This document shows positions 55,795-64,000 of a stretch of 64,000 nucleotides of DNA, in pieces (positions within the stretch are counted from its first letter, which is position 1; each line of letters opens with the position of its first letter). Both the position numbers and the translations under genes were made by a program. Under the pieces are notes generated by a model. It ran no database searches and was not told the origin of the DNA. It saw only the letters and a program-made list of their open reading frames with translations. The DNA comes from Hymenobacter sp. J193 (lineage in GTDB: Bacteria > Bacteroidota > Bacteroidia > Cytophagales > Hymenobacteraceae). The stretch is from assembly GCF_024700075.1 (NCBI RefSeq), contig NZ_JAJONE010000001.1, positions 1,054,001 through 1,118,000 on the forward strand. Reading direction: 5' to 3'.

Positions 55795-58700
55795 TTACTC
55801 CTTCACCAGCTTGAGGTGCTGACGCTGACCGTTCTGCACCAGGGTTATCATATATACCCCGGCCGGGCAACGCGTTACGGCGGCGCTAAGCTGGCTGCTG
55901 GCCTCGGCCGCGGAAGCTGCCCGGAAACTCAGCAGCACTTTGCCGTGCAGGGAGGTAACCGTCAGGCTGGCGGGGGCCGCCGCGAGGCCGTGCACCATCA
56001 CCTGCCCGGTTGTGGGGTTAGGAGAAAGGCGGACCTGCCCGACGGCACCGGCCGCCGCCACAAACACCGCCAGGCTCTGGGTTGATTTCCCGCTGACGTC
56101 TACCTGCCGCAGACGGTAGTACAGTGCGCCGGGCGCGTGCTCATCCCGCAGCACGTAGGTATGCGGCTGGGCCGAAGTACCCTGTCCGGCCACGCGGCCA
56201 ACGGCCTCGAACTCCCGCCCATTGGCGGATTTCTCAACCACAAAGTACGCGTTGTTCAGCTCCGAAGCCGTATTCCAGGTTATCTGCACGGCGTTGCCCT
56301 GACGCTGCGCGCTCAGGTCGGTCAATGATACCGGAAGAGGCTGATTAACCAATCCCACGCTGAAAACGGAGGCATTAGCTGTACTGGTAGCCGTAGCCCT
56401 GTACGGGGCGCTGGCGGTAGCAGCGCTGCCTGCCAGGCTGGTCCAGGCGCCGCCCACGTACCCATACACGCGCATTTTGGCCCGCTCCACACTGGCGCCT
56501 TCCTCGGCAGCGTTCCACTGCAGCGTAAGGGTAGCCGCCACGCCAGCCGCAGCGGGCACGACTTCCCAGGTCCGGCTCACAAACTCCGCCGCCTTGTCGT
56601 AGGGGCCGCCGCTGGTGCCGCTGGCGAGTACGCCCTCAAACACCCGCGCCCGAAAGCTGGTAGCCACGCCGTTGTTGGCTACCGTGGCAGGCGTGTAGCT
56701 GGTGCCGGTTCCGATGGGAAACTGCACGCTGGCGCCCGTAGCTACCGGCCGCACCAGGCTGCCGGCGCTGGCCGCCGTATTGTTCACCTGAATGTAGTGG
56801 CTGGCATCGGCCCCGCTGATGGTGGCGGCGCTGCCCAGCGTCAGGTCATGAGTACCCAGGCGCAGACGGCCGCTGGTGAGCGTGAGGGCGCCGTTGATGG
56901 CCACGGGCGCAGCCAGCGTCAGGCCGGCCGCGTTGTTAAGCGTGAGGTTGGCAAAGGACGTAGCCCCGGTAATCGTCTGATTGGTGGTACCGGCAAAGCT
57001 AACGGTGCCCGTAGCCGTGACGCTGCCCTGGTTGACCAGATTACCGGTAAGCGTGAGCGTGCTGCCGCTGGCTACTTCCAGGGTTGCGCCGGGGGCTACG
57101 GTGAGGTTGCGGGCCGTGAAGGAACCCACGGCAAAGCGCGGGGCAAACGTGGCACCGGCCGGCACCAGCACATCGGTGGTAGCGGAGGGCTCTATGCCGT
57201 TTTCCCAGTTGCGGCAGTCGGCAGGATCGTTGGAGTTGTCATTGCCCGTCCAGATGGCTACCGTATTCTCCGGAGCCGGGGCCGTGCGCGTGTTCACCAC
57301 GGCGGGGGCCGTGTATGTAGCTTTCACATAGCAGCGCTGCCCGGCGTAGGTGTTGCTGGTGTTGCGCACCTTCAGGGCCACCCAGCCGGTAGTGGTGGGC
57401 GTGTAGCTGCCCGCGGCCGAGGCAGTGCCCGAGGCTGCACTCAGCGGCGTGCCGCTGAGGTCGTACAGGCCGATGGTGAGGCTGCGGGTGTTGCCGGCCG
57501 CTTCGGGGTACAGCTCGTACTGAATGGCTTTGCCGGCTTCCACGTAGATTTTGCCTACCAGCCGCGAGTTGGTGGAGTTATCCGGCAGACGGCCGCCCTG
57601 CCCCAGGCTGCGGCAGTTCAGGTCGCCCAGGTCGTCGGCCATTTCCCACTCCTGGGAGGTAGCCGTAGCCCGGCCCGGGCTGTAGCTGGTGCCCATGTTC
57701 ACGGGTGCCCACACCGAGTAGCCCCGGCGGCCCAGCAGGGCCGTACCGTTGCAGGGTGGGGTGTTGATGTTGACGTACCCGTCGTTGTTTACCGTTTTGG
57801 TGTCGTTGCCGTTGGCGCCGGAATAGTCTTTCAGCACGGTGCCGGGCGCAAAGTCACACTTAATCCAGCTGTTCTGCCAGTTATTGTAGCTGTTGTTGAT
57901 GCCGACAACAGCGCGGGCGCTCCGCTCAATAATCATGTGGTTAGGGGTCGACTTATCGGCGTCGGGGCGCACTTTGTAGGCTCCGTCCTTGAAGTTCAGG
58001 TTCTGGTGGCACCACAGCAGGTTTTCCAGGTCGGAGCGTACGGGCAGGTCGGTGGTGCTGGTAGCCAGGTGGCTCCAGCGCTTGCCGGTGTTGCCCACGT
58101 TGAACAGGTCTTCAAAGAAAACCTGCGGGGCGCCGTCCACGGCCAGCGCAATGGCGTAGGCCGCCGACAACCGGTCGTTGAACGGGTCGATGTGGCCGCC
58201 GCCCAGCTCGTTGCCCGAATCCCAGCCGATATAGTTGCCATTGCTGTTCAGCTTCGGCCGAAAGGTGTCGTGGTTGTTCACGAAAGGCACGGTGCGGTGC
58301 ACGTACACGGCGCTGCTGCCGCTGCCGTACTGGGCCACGCGCCGGCTTTGCTGGCTGCCGGCAACGGCCCCCAGGTTGTAGCCGTCACCGCCATCGGTCA
58401 TGGCCTTTAGGGCGCCGCGCAGCCCAAAATCGAAGGTACCGGTCTGAAACTCGGAGCCGCCGTTCTGGCCGTTCACGGCGTCGAGGTAGCTGTCCTGCTC
58501 GCCGGCACTGCCCACGTATTCCCCCACGTTGAACATGGCGTTGCCGCCATTGGCCCAGCCGGCGTTGTATTTCAGATTATAGGTCAGATCCTGCTGGGTG
58601 GCGTAGTCGAAGTGTTTCACCGCATCCCAGCGGAAGCCGTCCACGCCAGTCTGCTTTTTCATCCACACAATCCAGCTGCGGGCCTGGTCGCGGCTGTAGC

Positions 58701-59450
58701 CGGCGCTTTGTGCGGGGTTGTAAGCCGTAGGATGCTGCGCCAGGTACTCGCTGCTGAGCGGGCCATAACCGTCGCTGCCGCCGTCGTTGCCGCCGTAGCA
58801 GAAGTCCGGGCCGAAGTGCGGGGCGGCCATGTCGCCGCTCGTGGTGTTGTGGCCCAGGTGGGCGTGAAAGTTGGCGTAGTTTTTCGACCAGCGGCCCTGG
58901 CGCTGCGCGTAGGCGGTGCCGGAGTCGTCGGTTTCGGGCAGGGGCGTGCCAAAGCAGCTGTACCGAAAGGTTTTGTAGCCACCGTTGGCTGAGGTCGACA
59001 TACCGTTGGGGTCCTGGCCGCCGGAGCCATCGGCGGTGCCGGCGCCATCCACGTGGTTGAGCACCACGTCCTGAATCACCTCAATGCCGTTGGCGTGCAG
59101 CACGGCCACCATGCGCAGAAACTCATCCTTGGAGCCAAAACGGCTGCGCACGTCGCCTTTCTGGTATTTGTCGCCCAGGTCGTACTGGTCGAAAGGCGAG
59201 TACCCAACGTCGTTGGTGGCATTCTTGTTTTTGGGCGTGGGCGGAATCCAAACGGCATCAATGCCCATGGACTTCAGGCGCGGGGCCATTTCCGTGAGGT
59301 AGTCGGCCCATTTAAAGCGGTAGGTATCATTGTAATAGTCCCACCAGAAGCCCTGCAGGACTACTTTTTGATGGTGGTCTGGGCGCGGGCCGGCAACCCG
59401 GAAAGTAAGAGCCACAGGCCCAGCAAAACCAGGAAGTAATTTTTTTTCAT
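55795..59450 (-). CDS. Secreted GH13 alpha-amylase with T9SS sorting domain, one-base frameshift at N-terminus
   Basis: Surface or extracellular starch-degrading enzyme, about 1218 aa when repaired. All four GH13 motifs are present: DVVLNH, GFRWDAVKH (nucleophile Asp), NVGEYVG (acid/base Glu) and FVNNHD. The catalytic barrel covers roughly residues 30-530, followed by a small beta domain, a pre-peptidase-like domain, a repetitive beta-helix-like stretch (ILTLTGNLVNQG-type) and a T9SS signal (LSPNPTTGQVMVHGL ... GVYMITLVQNGQ). The long open frame starts only at 59415. The true N-terminus begins at the ATG 59450 with signal peptide MKKNYFLVLLGLWLLLSGLP, ARAQ, and joins the enzyme after adding one base to the five-base run at 59365-59369. 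Confidence 0.92.
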
Positions 59451-59477
59451 CAGCACGAGAGGTGGGGTTTGAGGCCG

Positions 59478-59485
59478 CAAAAATA
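59478..59485 (-). promoter_or_regulatory. Bacteroidota -7 box TATTTTTG
   Basis: On the minus strand this reads TATTTTTG, 27 nt before the amylase ATG at 59450. It supports the repaired start over the internal codon at 59415. Confidence 0.5.
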
Positions 59486-59654
59486 CTATTTTCTTTTCAC
59501 TTAGGCCACGGTCTATCAGCTAGTATAAACTGGCGTCTATTCATCCGAGGCCTACCCGGTGCCTACCAGATAAATCAGGCAATAGAGCAATATTATCCAT
59601 ATAATATCACACCACTGCTCAGGCAGCTTTAGCCAGCCGACCAATTTTACCGGA

Positions 59655-59704
59655 GCGAAAATTAGCCATGCATCCTGCAGCGAAAATTAGCTGTGTTATA
59701 TTTG
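59655..59704. promoter_or_regulatory. Direct repeat and -7 box in the amylase-yidD intergenic region
   Basis: The motif AGCGAAAATTAGC occurs twice (59655-59667 and 59679-59691), 24 nt apart, about two turns of DNA, just before TATATTTG at 59697-59704, a good -7 box facing yidD. The arrangement fits a regulator-binding site, but no regulator is known. The rest of the 442-bp gap (59451-59892) shows no gene. Confidence 0.4.
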
Positions 59705-59892
59705 CAAAGACAAAACCAGACCATAAACCTGGGGCCTAAGTAGCGCTATAATCTGTTGCCGACTACTTGCCTGTGCGCAACGCAATACCCGCTAACCGGC
59801 CCGGTCCGATTTCCTTTGCCTGCGTGCCGACGAAGAAACCGCGTACTTCCGGCGAGAACCACGCCCGCTCGTTTTCGGTTCTGCTTCTGATT

Positions 59893-60114
59893 ATGGCTTT
59901 TCTGTTCCGCCACCTGCTGCTGGCTCTTATCTGGGTTTACCGCCGCTTGATTTCACCGCTCACGCCGGCCAGCTGCCGCTTTACGCCCACCTGCTCGGCC
60001 TATGCGGCCGAAGCCGTGCAGAAGTACGGACCCTGGCGCGGCGGCCGACTGGCGTTGCGCCGCATCGGGCGCTGCCACCCCTGGGGCGGCCATGGCTACG
60101 ACCCGGTTCCCTGA
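59893..60114 (+). CDS. yidD: Membrane protein insertion efficiency factor YidD
   Basis: 73 aa from the ATG at 59893 ([17 protein letters not shown]). The conserved core [26 protein letters not shown] with its three Cys residues and the ending [12 protein letters not shown] identify YidD, a small amphipathic membrane protein that assists YidC-dependent insertion. The frame extends 42 codons further upstream without a family-like sequence. Its usual neighbours (rpmH, rnpA, yidC) are absent. Palindrome copy B begins 9 nt after its stop. Confidence 0.93.
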   Translation: MAFLFRHLLLALIWVYRRLISPLTPASCRFTPTCSAYAAEAVQKYGPWRGGRLALRRIGRCHPWGGHGYDPVP

Positions 60115-60122
60115 GGTAAGAT

Positions 60123-60226
60123 GGTGAAATAGTGAGTTGGTGAGTTTGACGTTCCAGCGGCGCTACTTGCGCAGAATGCGCCGCTAAAACGTCAAACTCA
60201 CCAACTCACTATCTCACTATTTCACT
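60123..60226. repeat. Long palindromic element, copy B
   Basis: Perfect 24-bp inverted arms (60130-60153 and 60188-60211) built of degenerate TAGTGAG/TTGGTGAG units, with an inner GCGGCGC/GCGCCGC hairpin (60158-60164 / 60178-60184) around TGCGCA. The outer units continue as GGTGAAA on the left and TATTTCACTG on the right. The interior boxes match copy A (34.5 kb) in order and spacing, which identifies a dispersed family. Confidence 0.85.
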
Positions 60227-60305
60227 GCTTCTCCGTATAAGAGGCTGACTTGCTGTGGTGGCCCGTGGCTGCCGCAGCTTTTTTTCAGCATTTACTGCAC
60301 TTATT

Positions 60306-61204
60306 ATGCGTCTGACAGTTCTTACCTCGGCCCTGGCCGGGCTGTTGCTTACCAGTAGCTGCTCCGAAGCTCAAACAACGGGCGAAACCGAGAAAAAATC
60401 AGCCGAAAAAGGCAAAAAGGGCGGCAAAAAGGGCAAAAAGACAAGAGCGACGCGCCCGTAGCCGACTTGCAGCGCCTGGGCCAGCTAAGCGGCGGCGTAC
60501 CCGAAAGCTCGGGGCTGGCCCGCGGCCCTCGGCCCGGCACGTTCTACACCCACGCCGATGCCGGCAATGCCCCGGTGCTGTTTGAAATCGATGCCCAGGG
60601 CAAGCTCCTCAACAGCCTTAAGCTTTCTTCGGCAGAAAACACTGACTGGGAAAGCCTGGCCCAGGATAACAGCGGTAACCTTTTCGTGACGGACGCCGGC
60701 AACAATGACAACAGCCGCCGCGACCTGGTCATCTACCGACTCAACCCAAGCCAGCCCCAGCAGATAGGCCGCATCAGCTTTGCCTACGCCGACCAGAGCG
60801 AGTTTCCGCCTACCAAAGCCGACCGCAACTTCGACTGCGAGGCTTCTTTATGGCACAACGGGCAGCTCTACCTCTTCACCAAAGACCGCGCCCAGCACAG
60901 CACCAGCAAAGTGTACACCCTCCCCGACCAGCCCGGCAAGCATACGGCTAAGCTGCTAAGCAAGCTCGCCATCAACGGGGAGGTAACCGGCGCTGACCTT
61001 AGTCCCGATGGTCGCCGCCTGGCGCTGCTGGGCCGCGAGCAGCTGTATCTGCTGGAAGGCAACAACCTGGAGGAAGCCCTCAAAGCCACCCCCAAAGTGG
61101 TTTCCCTGAATGGGGCGGGCCAGACGGAGGGTGTCGTTTTTACCGACAATGCTACACTTATGATCAGCACCGAACAGGGTACCCTGTATCAGTATAAGCT
61201 GTAA
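60306..61204 (+). CDS. Lipoprotein with beta-propeller-like domain, one-base frameshift
   Basis: About 299 aa when repaired. The lipoprotein signal LTSALAGLLLTSSC precedes a Lys/Gly-rich linker (EKKSAEKGKKGGKKGKK). The main domain (from 60467) begins LGQLSGGVPESSGLARG and contains NTDWESLAQDNSGNLFVTDAGNNDNSR and VTGADLSPDGRRLALLGR, typical of propeller-like lipoproteins of the SdiA-regulated or phytase-like kind. Adding one A to the five-A run at 60435-60439 fuses linker and domain as GKKDKSDAPVADLQRLGQ. Function unknown; no catalytic residues are evident. Confidence 0.78.
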
Positions 61205-61229
61205 AAAACCTGGCTTGGTAGCTACTTTT

Positions 61230-61308
61230 TCGGCCCGCAGCGGTTTACTAGCCGGTAGAAACTCCATCTATCTGGGTAGAAAGCTGCTGCGGGCCGCGCT
61301 TTTTTCCT
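61230..61308 (+). terminator. Long-loop terminator after the lipoprotein gene
   Basis: CGGCCCGCAGC and GCTGCGGGCCG arms separated by about 45 nt, followed by CGCGCTTTTTTCC. The long loop is unusual, so confidence is moderate. Confidence 0.6.
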
Positions 61309-61375
61309 ATCATTGACCCCTGATTCATCACCCTGGCGCGGGCCTCACCGGAGGCAGCGCCGCATTGCCTTCCCT

Positions 61376-62461
61376 ATGGCTGACCAAACCCTTACCGGCC
61401 TGCGCGCCGGCGTGCTGCACGGCGACGAAGTGCAGCAGCTTTTCGACCACGCGAAAGCCAATGGCTACGCGCTGCCCGCCGTGAACGTGACCGGCACCGA
61501 CACGGTAAATGCCGTGCTGGAAGCTGCCCGCGACCTGAACTCGCCCGTTATCATTCAGTTTTCGAATGGCGGCGCGCAGTTTTTCGCCGGCAAAGGCCTG
61601 CCCAACGACAAGCAGCAAGCCAGTATTGCGGGCGGCATCTCGGGTGCCCACCACGTGCACCTGATGGCCGAAGCCTACGGGGTGCCCGTGATTCTGCACA
61701 CCGACCACGCCGCCAAAAAGCTGCTGCCCTGGATTGACGGCCTGCTCGATGCCGGCGAGAAATACTACGCCGAGCACGGCCAGCCCCTGTTCAGCTCCCA
61801 CATGCTCGACCTTTCGGAAGAGCCGATTGAGGAGAACATCGAAGTCTGCAAGAAGTACCTGGAGCGCATGGCCAAAATCGGCATGACGCTGGAAATTGAG
61901 CTGGGCGTAACCGGTGGCGAGGAAGATGGCGTGGACAACTCCGACGTGGACTCCTCGAAGCTCTACACTCAGCCTTCGGAAGTGGCCTACGCTTACGAGG
62001 AGCTGAGCAAAGTAAGCCCGCGCTTTACCATTGCGGCGGCTTTCGGCAACGTGCACGGCGTGTACAAGCCCGGCAACGTGAAGCTGCAGCCCGTTATCCT
62101 GAAGAACTCCCAGGACTTCGTGAAGGAGAAATACGCGCTGGAAGCCGAGCGGCCCATCAACTTCGTGTTCCACGGCGGCTCGGGCTCCTCGCAGGAGGAA
62201 ATCCGCGAAGCCATCAGCTACGGGGCCATCAAGATGAACATCGACACGGACCTGCAGTGGGCGTTCTGGGACGGTATCCGTGGGTACTACCAGAAAAACG
62301 AAGGCTTCCTGCAAAGCCAGATCGGCAACCCCACCGGCGAGGACTCGCCCAACAAGAAATACTACGACCCGCGCGTGTGGCTGCGCGCCGGTGAGCAAAC
62401 CTTCGTTACCCGCCTTAAGTCGGCCTTCGAAGACCTCAACGCCGTAAACCGGCGCTTCTAA
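61376..62461 (+). CDS. fbaA: Class II fructose-bisphosphate aldolase
   Basis: Zinc-dependent glycolytic enzyme of 361 aa that cleaves fructose-1,6-bisphosphate. Metal and phosphate sites are visible: VILHTDHAAKK (zinc His), ELGVTGGEEDGVDN, FGNVHGVYKPG (zinc His), FVFHGGSGSS (zinc His, phosphate) and KMNIDTDLQWA. The length and the insert NSDVDSSKLYTQPSEVAYAY match the E. coli-type class IIA aldolases. I choose the ATG at 61376 (MADQTLTGLRAGVLHG); the frame is open further upstream without family similarity. A clean bidirectional terminator follows. Confidence 0.96.
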   Translation: MADQTLTGLRAGVLHGDEVQQLFDHAKANGYALPAVNVTGTDTVNAVLEAARDLNSPVIIQFSNGGAQFFAGKGLPNDKQQASIAGGISGAHHVHLMAEAYGVPVILHTDHAAKKLLPWIDGLLDAGEKYYAEHGQPLFSSHMLDLSEEPIEENIEVCKKYLERMAKIGMTLEIELGVTGGEEDGVDNSDVDSSKLYTQPSEVAYAYEELSKVSPRFTIAAAFGNVHGVYKPGNVKLQPVILKNSQDFVKEKYALEAERPINFVFHGGSGSSQEEIREAISYGAIKMNIDTDLQWAFWDGIRGYYQKNEGFLQSQIGNPTGEDSPNKKYYDPRVWLRAGEQTFVTRLKSAFEDLNAVNRRF

Positions 62462-62526
62462 CAACGACGGGAACCACGGATTGGGCGGATTTTTCGAGTT
62501 TCGCGGATTTTGTGGACGTTTTCAGC

Positions 62527-62563
62527 AACAAAAAAGCCTCGCACAGCGCGAGGCTTTTTTGTT
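62527..62563. terminator. Bidirectional terminator between fbaA and lgt
   Basis: GCCTCGC (62536-62542) / GCGAGGC (62548-62554) with a 5-nt loop, flanked by AACAAAAAA and TTTTTTGTT that extend the pairing. It lies between convergent genes. Confidence 0.9.
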
Positions 62564-62615
62564 GTCTGTGTTTTACAAACACCAACCGCGCCGTTCACGA
62601 AATCTGTGGATTCCG

Positions 62616-63596
62616 TTAAGATTTGTGCTCATCCGTGGTACGCACGGCGTACCCGTAGCGGTTGTTGGGGTCTTTACCGGCGCGGAACAGTACCCAAAAG
62701 CCCACAAAAATCATTGGAATGCTCAGCCACTGGCCCATATTCAGGGCCATGCCTTTTTCAAAATCCACTTGGTCTTCCTTCAGGAACTCTACCAGGAAGC
62801 GAAACGAGAACAGCAGCACCACAAACAGCCCGAACAGCAGGCCCCGCGGCGTGCGGTCCTTGTATTTATTCCAGAGCCCGTAGAGCAGTACGAACAGGAA
62901 GACGCAGAACAGGGACTCGTAAATTTGGGTGGGGTGGCGCGGCACGGCTACTTCGGTAGGTGCCGTGACGGTAGCCCCGGCAGGGGCCGTTTCAATGCTC
63001 ATCGTTTTATCAGGATTCTGAATGCGTCGCACCAGTACGGAACCCGCGGGCACCGTCTGGCCGGGATTGGCCTGCTGCAGGTGCTCCGTGTCGCGGGGGA
63101 ATACAAAAGCCCAGGGCACGTCCGTGGGCCGGCCCACGATTTCGGAGTTCATCAGGTTACCTAGCCGGATGCAGGCCCCGCCCACGGCTACTACAATCAC
63201 AATCCGGTCGAGTACCCAGAGGTAGTCAAACTTGTTGCGGCGGCTGAACAGCCACACAGCCAACAAAATCCCCAGGGTAGCACCGTGGCTGGCCAGGCCA
63301 CCTTCCCAGATCTTGAAGATTTCCAGAAAGTGCTCTGAGGTAAGGTAATACTCCGGGGAGTAAAAGAGCACGTGGCCCAGACGCGCGCCCAACACCGTGC
63401 CCGCAATCATGTAGATGGTAATGACATCCACCCACCGCTCACTTACCCGCTCTGCTTTGTAGATGTGGGTGAGAATGAACGAGCCAAACACGAAGCCCAA
63501 CGCGAACAGCACGCCGTACCAGCGCAGTGTAAGCGGGCCCAGCTGGGCAATAATGGGCGACTGTTCCCAGATAATGAAAGCAAGCATAGAGGGCAT
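62616..63596 (-). CDS. lgt: Prolipoprotein diacylglyceryl transferase
   Basis: 326 aa inner-membrane enzyme that transfers diacylglycerol from phosphatidylglycerol to the lipobox Cys of prolipoproteins. The family motifs RWYGVLFALGF, GARLGHVLFY, EGGLASHGATLG (with the essential His) and RLGNLMNSEIVGRPTDVPWAF are present, ending FRFLVEFLKEDQ. A roughly 50-residue periplasmic insertion follows the signature (DTEHLQQANPGQTVPAGSVL ... TVTAPTEVAVPRHPTQIYE). A second Met follows two codons after the chosen start. It is essential for the many lipoproteins in this window. Confidence 0.95.
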   Translation of the reverse strand: MPSMLAFIIWEQSPIIAQLGPLTLRWYGVLFALGFVFGSFILTHIYKAERVSERWVDVITIYMIAGTVLGARLGHVLFYSPEYYLTSEHFLEIFKIWEGGLASHGATLGILLAVWLFSRRNKFDYLWVLDRIVIVVAVGGACIRLGNLMNSEIVGRPTDVPWAFVFPRDTEHLQQANPGQTVPAGSVLVRRIQNPDKTMSIETAPAGATVTAPTEVAVPRHPTQIYESLFCVFLFVLLYGLWNKYKDRTPRGLLFGLFVVLLFSFRFLVEFLKEDQVDFEKGMALNMGQWLSIPMIFVGFWVLFRAGKDPNNRYGYAVRTTDEHKS

Positions 63597-63621
63597 GGTT
63601 TACAAAAAAGAAAGAAGGGTT

Positions 63622-63629
63622 CAAAGGTA
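63622..63629 (-). promoter_or_regulatory. Bacteroidota -7 box TACCTTTG
   Basis: On the minus strand this reads TACCTTTG, 25 nt before the lgt ATG. Confidence 0.5.
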
Positions 63630-63730
63630 GTCAGCGCAATCGGCTTACCGCGGGGAGCTGCTCACGAGGTAGGGCAAGCCCCTGCCCCGGCCCATGGCCC
63701 AGGGCCAATTAGCGTGTATATACAAGGAGG

Positions 63731-64000
63731 CTACCGGTTGTTAAGCTGCGTTTCGTGCTCGGCGTCTGGTGCCGAAGGTAAAGCTGCTCCGTCGCCGCTG
63801 AGCAGCAGCACGATGCCCAGCATCACGGCGTAGGCAGGCCAGCGCACCCAGGCGCGGTGCGGCCGGCGCTCTGCCGTTTCGCTGATGAGGCGGGCCCGCA
63901 CCCGGCTGTAAAAGTACGGGCGGGGTTGGGGTGCGGGCTGCGCACGCCACTGGCGCAAGAGGTCTTCCCATTCTTCATCGGCATGGGGACGTGGAGCTGA
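63731..64000 (-). CDS. Small membrane protein, 5' end cut by window edge
   Basis: The last 89 codons of a gene that enters from the right edge. Visible sequence begins SAPRPHADEEWEDLLRQWRA, then a Pro/Tyr-rich stretch (QPRPYFYSRVRARLI), one hydrophobic helix (WPAYAVMLGIVLLLSG) and a short charged tail. The layout (acidic N-part, basic linker, single helix) resembles small proteins encoded after ECF sigma factors, such as anti-sigma-like proteins, but the window gives no proof. No start codon is visible. Confidence 0.65.
   Translation of the reverse strand, partial: SAPRPHADEEWEDLLRQWRAQPAPQPRPYFYSRVRARLISETAERRPHRAWVRWPAYAVMLGIVLLLSGDGAALPSAPDAEHETQLNNR

Noticed and set aside
56797..58410. 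537-aa plus-strand open frame
   Set aside because: Antisense to the GH13 catalytic domain, whose motifs are intact; Gly/Val/Ala-rich shadow.
61328..62464. 378-aa minus-strand open frame
   Set aside because: Antisense to the class II aldolase, which is complete and conserved.

Overview
The window looks like a chromosomal segment of a high-GC Bacteroidota bacterium, most likely Hymenobacter or a close Cytophagales relative. This rests on TAnnTTTG-type promoter boxes lying directly upstream of start codons, C-terminal type IX secretion (T9SS) sorting domains, an Oar-like TonB-dependent receptor, DUF3857/transglutaminase proteins, PorV-like barrels and the general protein repertoire. The genus is an inference; no rRNA gene is present. 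There are no phage, transposase, integrase or CRISPR features.

Layout. 1-3.1 kb: 3'-truncated membrane pyrophosphatase (hppA) and an M42-type aminopeptidase. 3.2-5.8 kb: TPR protein and a polytopic membrane protein that may be a polysaccharide polymerase. 5.9-18.6 kb: a leftward surface-polysaccharide cluster with a formyltransferase, a polysaccharide deacetylase, four glycosyltransferases, an ABC exporter, UDP-glucuronate decarboxylase, UDP-glucose dehydrogenase and asparagine synthase. Its core (about 10.2-14.2 kb) is visibly AT-richer than its surroundings. 18.7-25.2 kb: acyl-CoA-binding protein, FdtA-like cupin, GlcD-like oxidase, NlpC/P60 lipoprotein and Oar-like receptor. 25.3-32.9 kb: tRNA-Ala, DUF1304, cysK and cysE, a cupin, PAP2 phosphatase, a HEAT-cyclophilin lipoprotein, a barrel-like lipoprotein and a DUF4136 lipoprotein. 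33.1-38.7 kb: a molybdenum hydroxylase locus (xdhA, xdhB, a small membrane protein, xdhC). 38.7-39.7 kb: a small AT-rich pocket with a decayed gene and an orphan. 39.8-42.9 kb: ABC exporter and MFS transporter. 43.1-49.1 kb: three tandem DUF3857 paralogues. 49.3-59.5 kb: secreted T9SS cargo (a metallopeptidase and an alpha-amylase) flanking a helix-hairpin-helix/barrel protein and a PorV-like protein. 59.9-64 kb: yidD, a propeller-like lipoprotein, class II aldolase, lgt and a truncated gene.

The most important technical point is that eight genes are broken by single-base gains or losses (nine sites, nearly all inside mononucleotide runs), and the protein continues correctly in the other frame every time. 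I read these as probable sequencing or assembly errors and give the full spans. A separate case near 39 kb carries two in-frame stop codons and looks like a genuinely decayed gene. Two copies of a long palindromic intergenic element (34.5 and 60.1 kb) and a TCATTCCGAGCG-type inverted repeat (37.5 kb) are the clearest non-coding structures. I did not find a system I can defend as wholly new. The best biological leads are the DUF3857 triplet in which two members have lost the transglutaminase residues, and the coupled helix-hairpin-helix barrel plus PorV-like pair.
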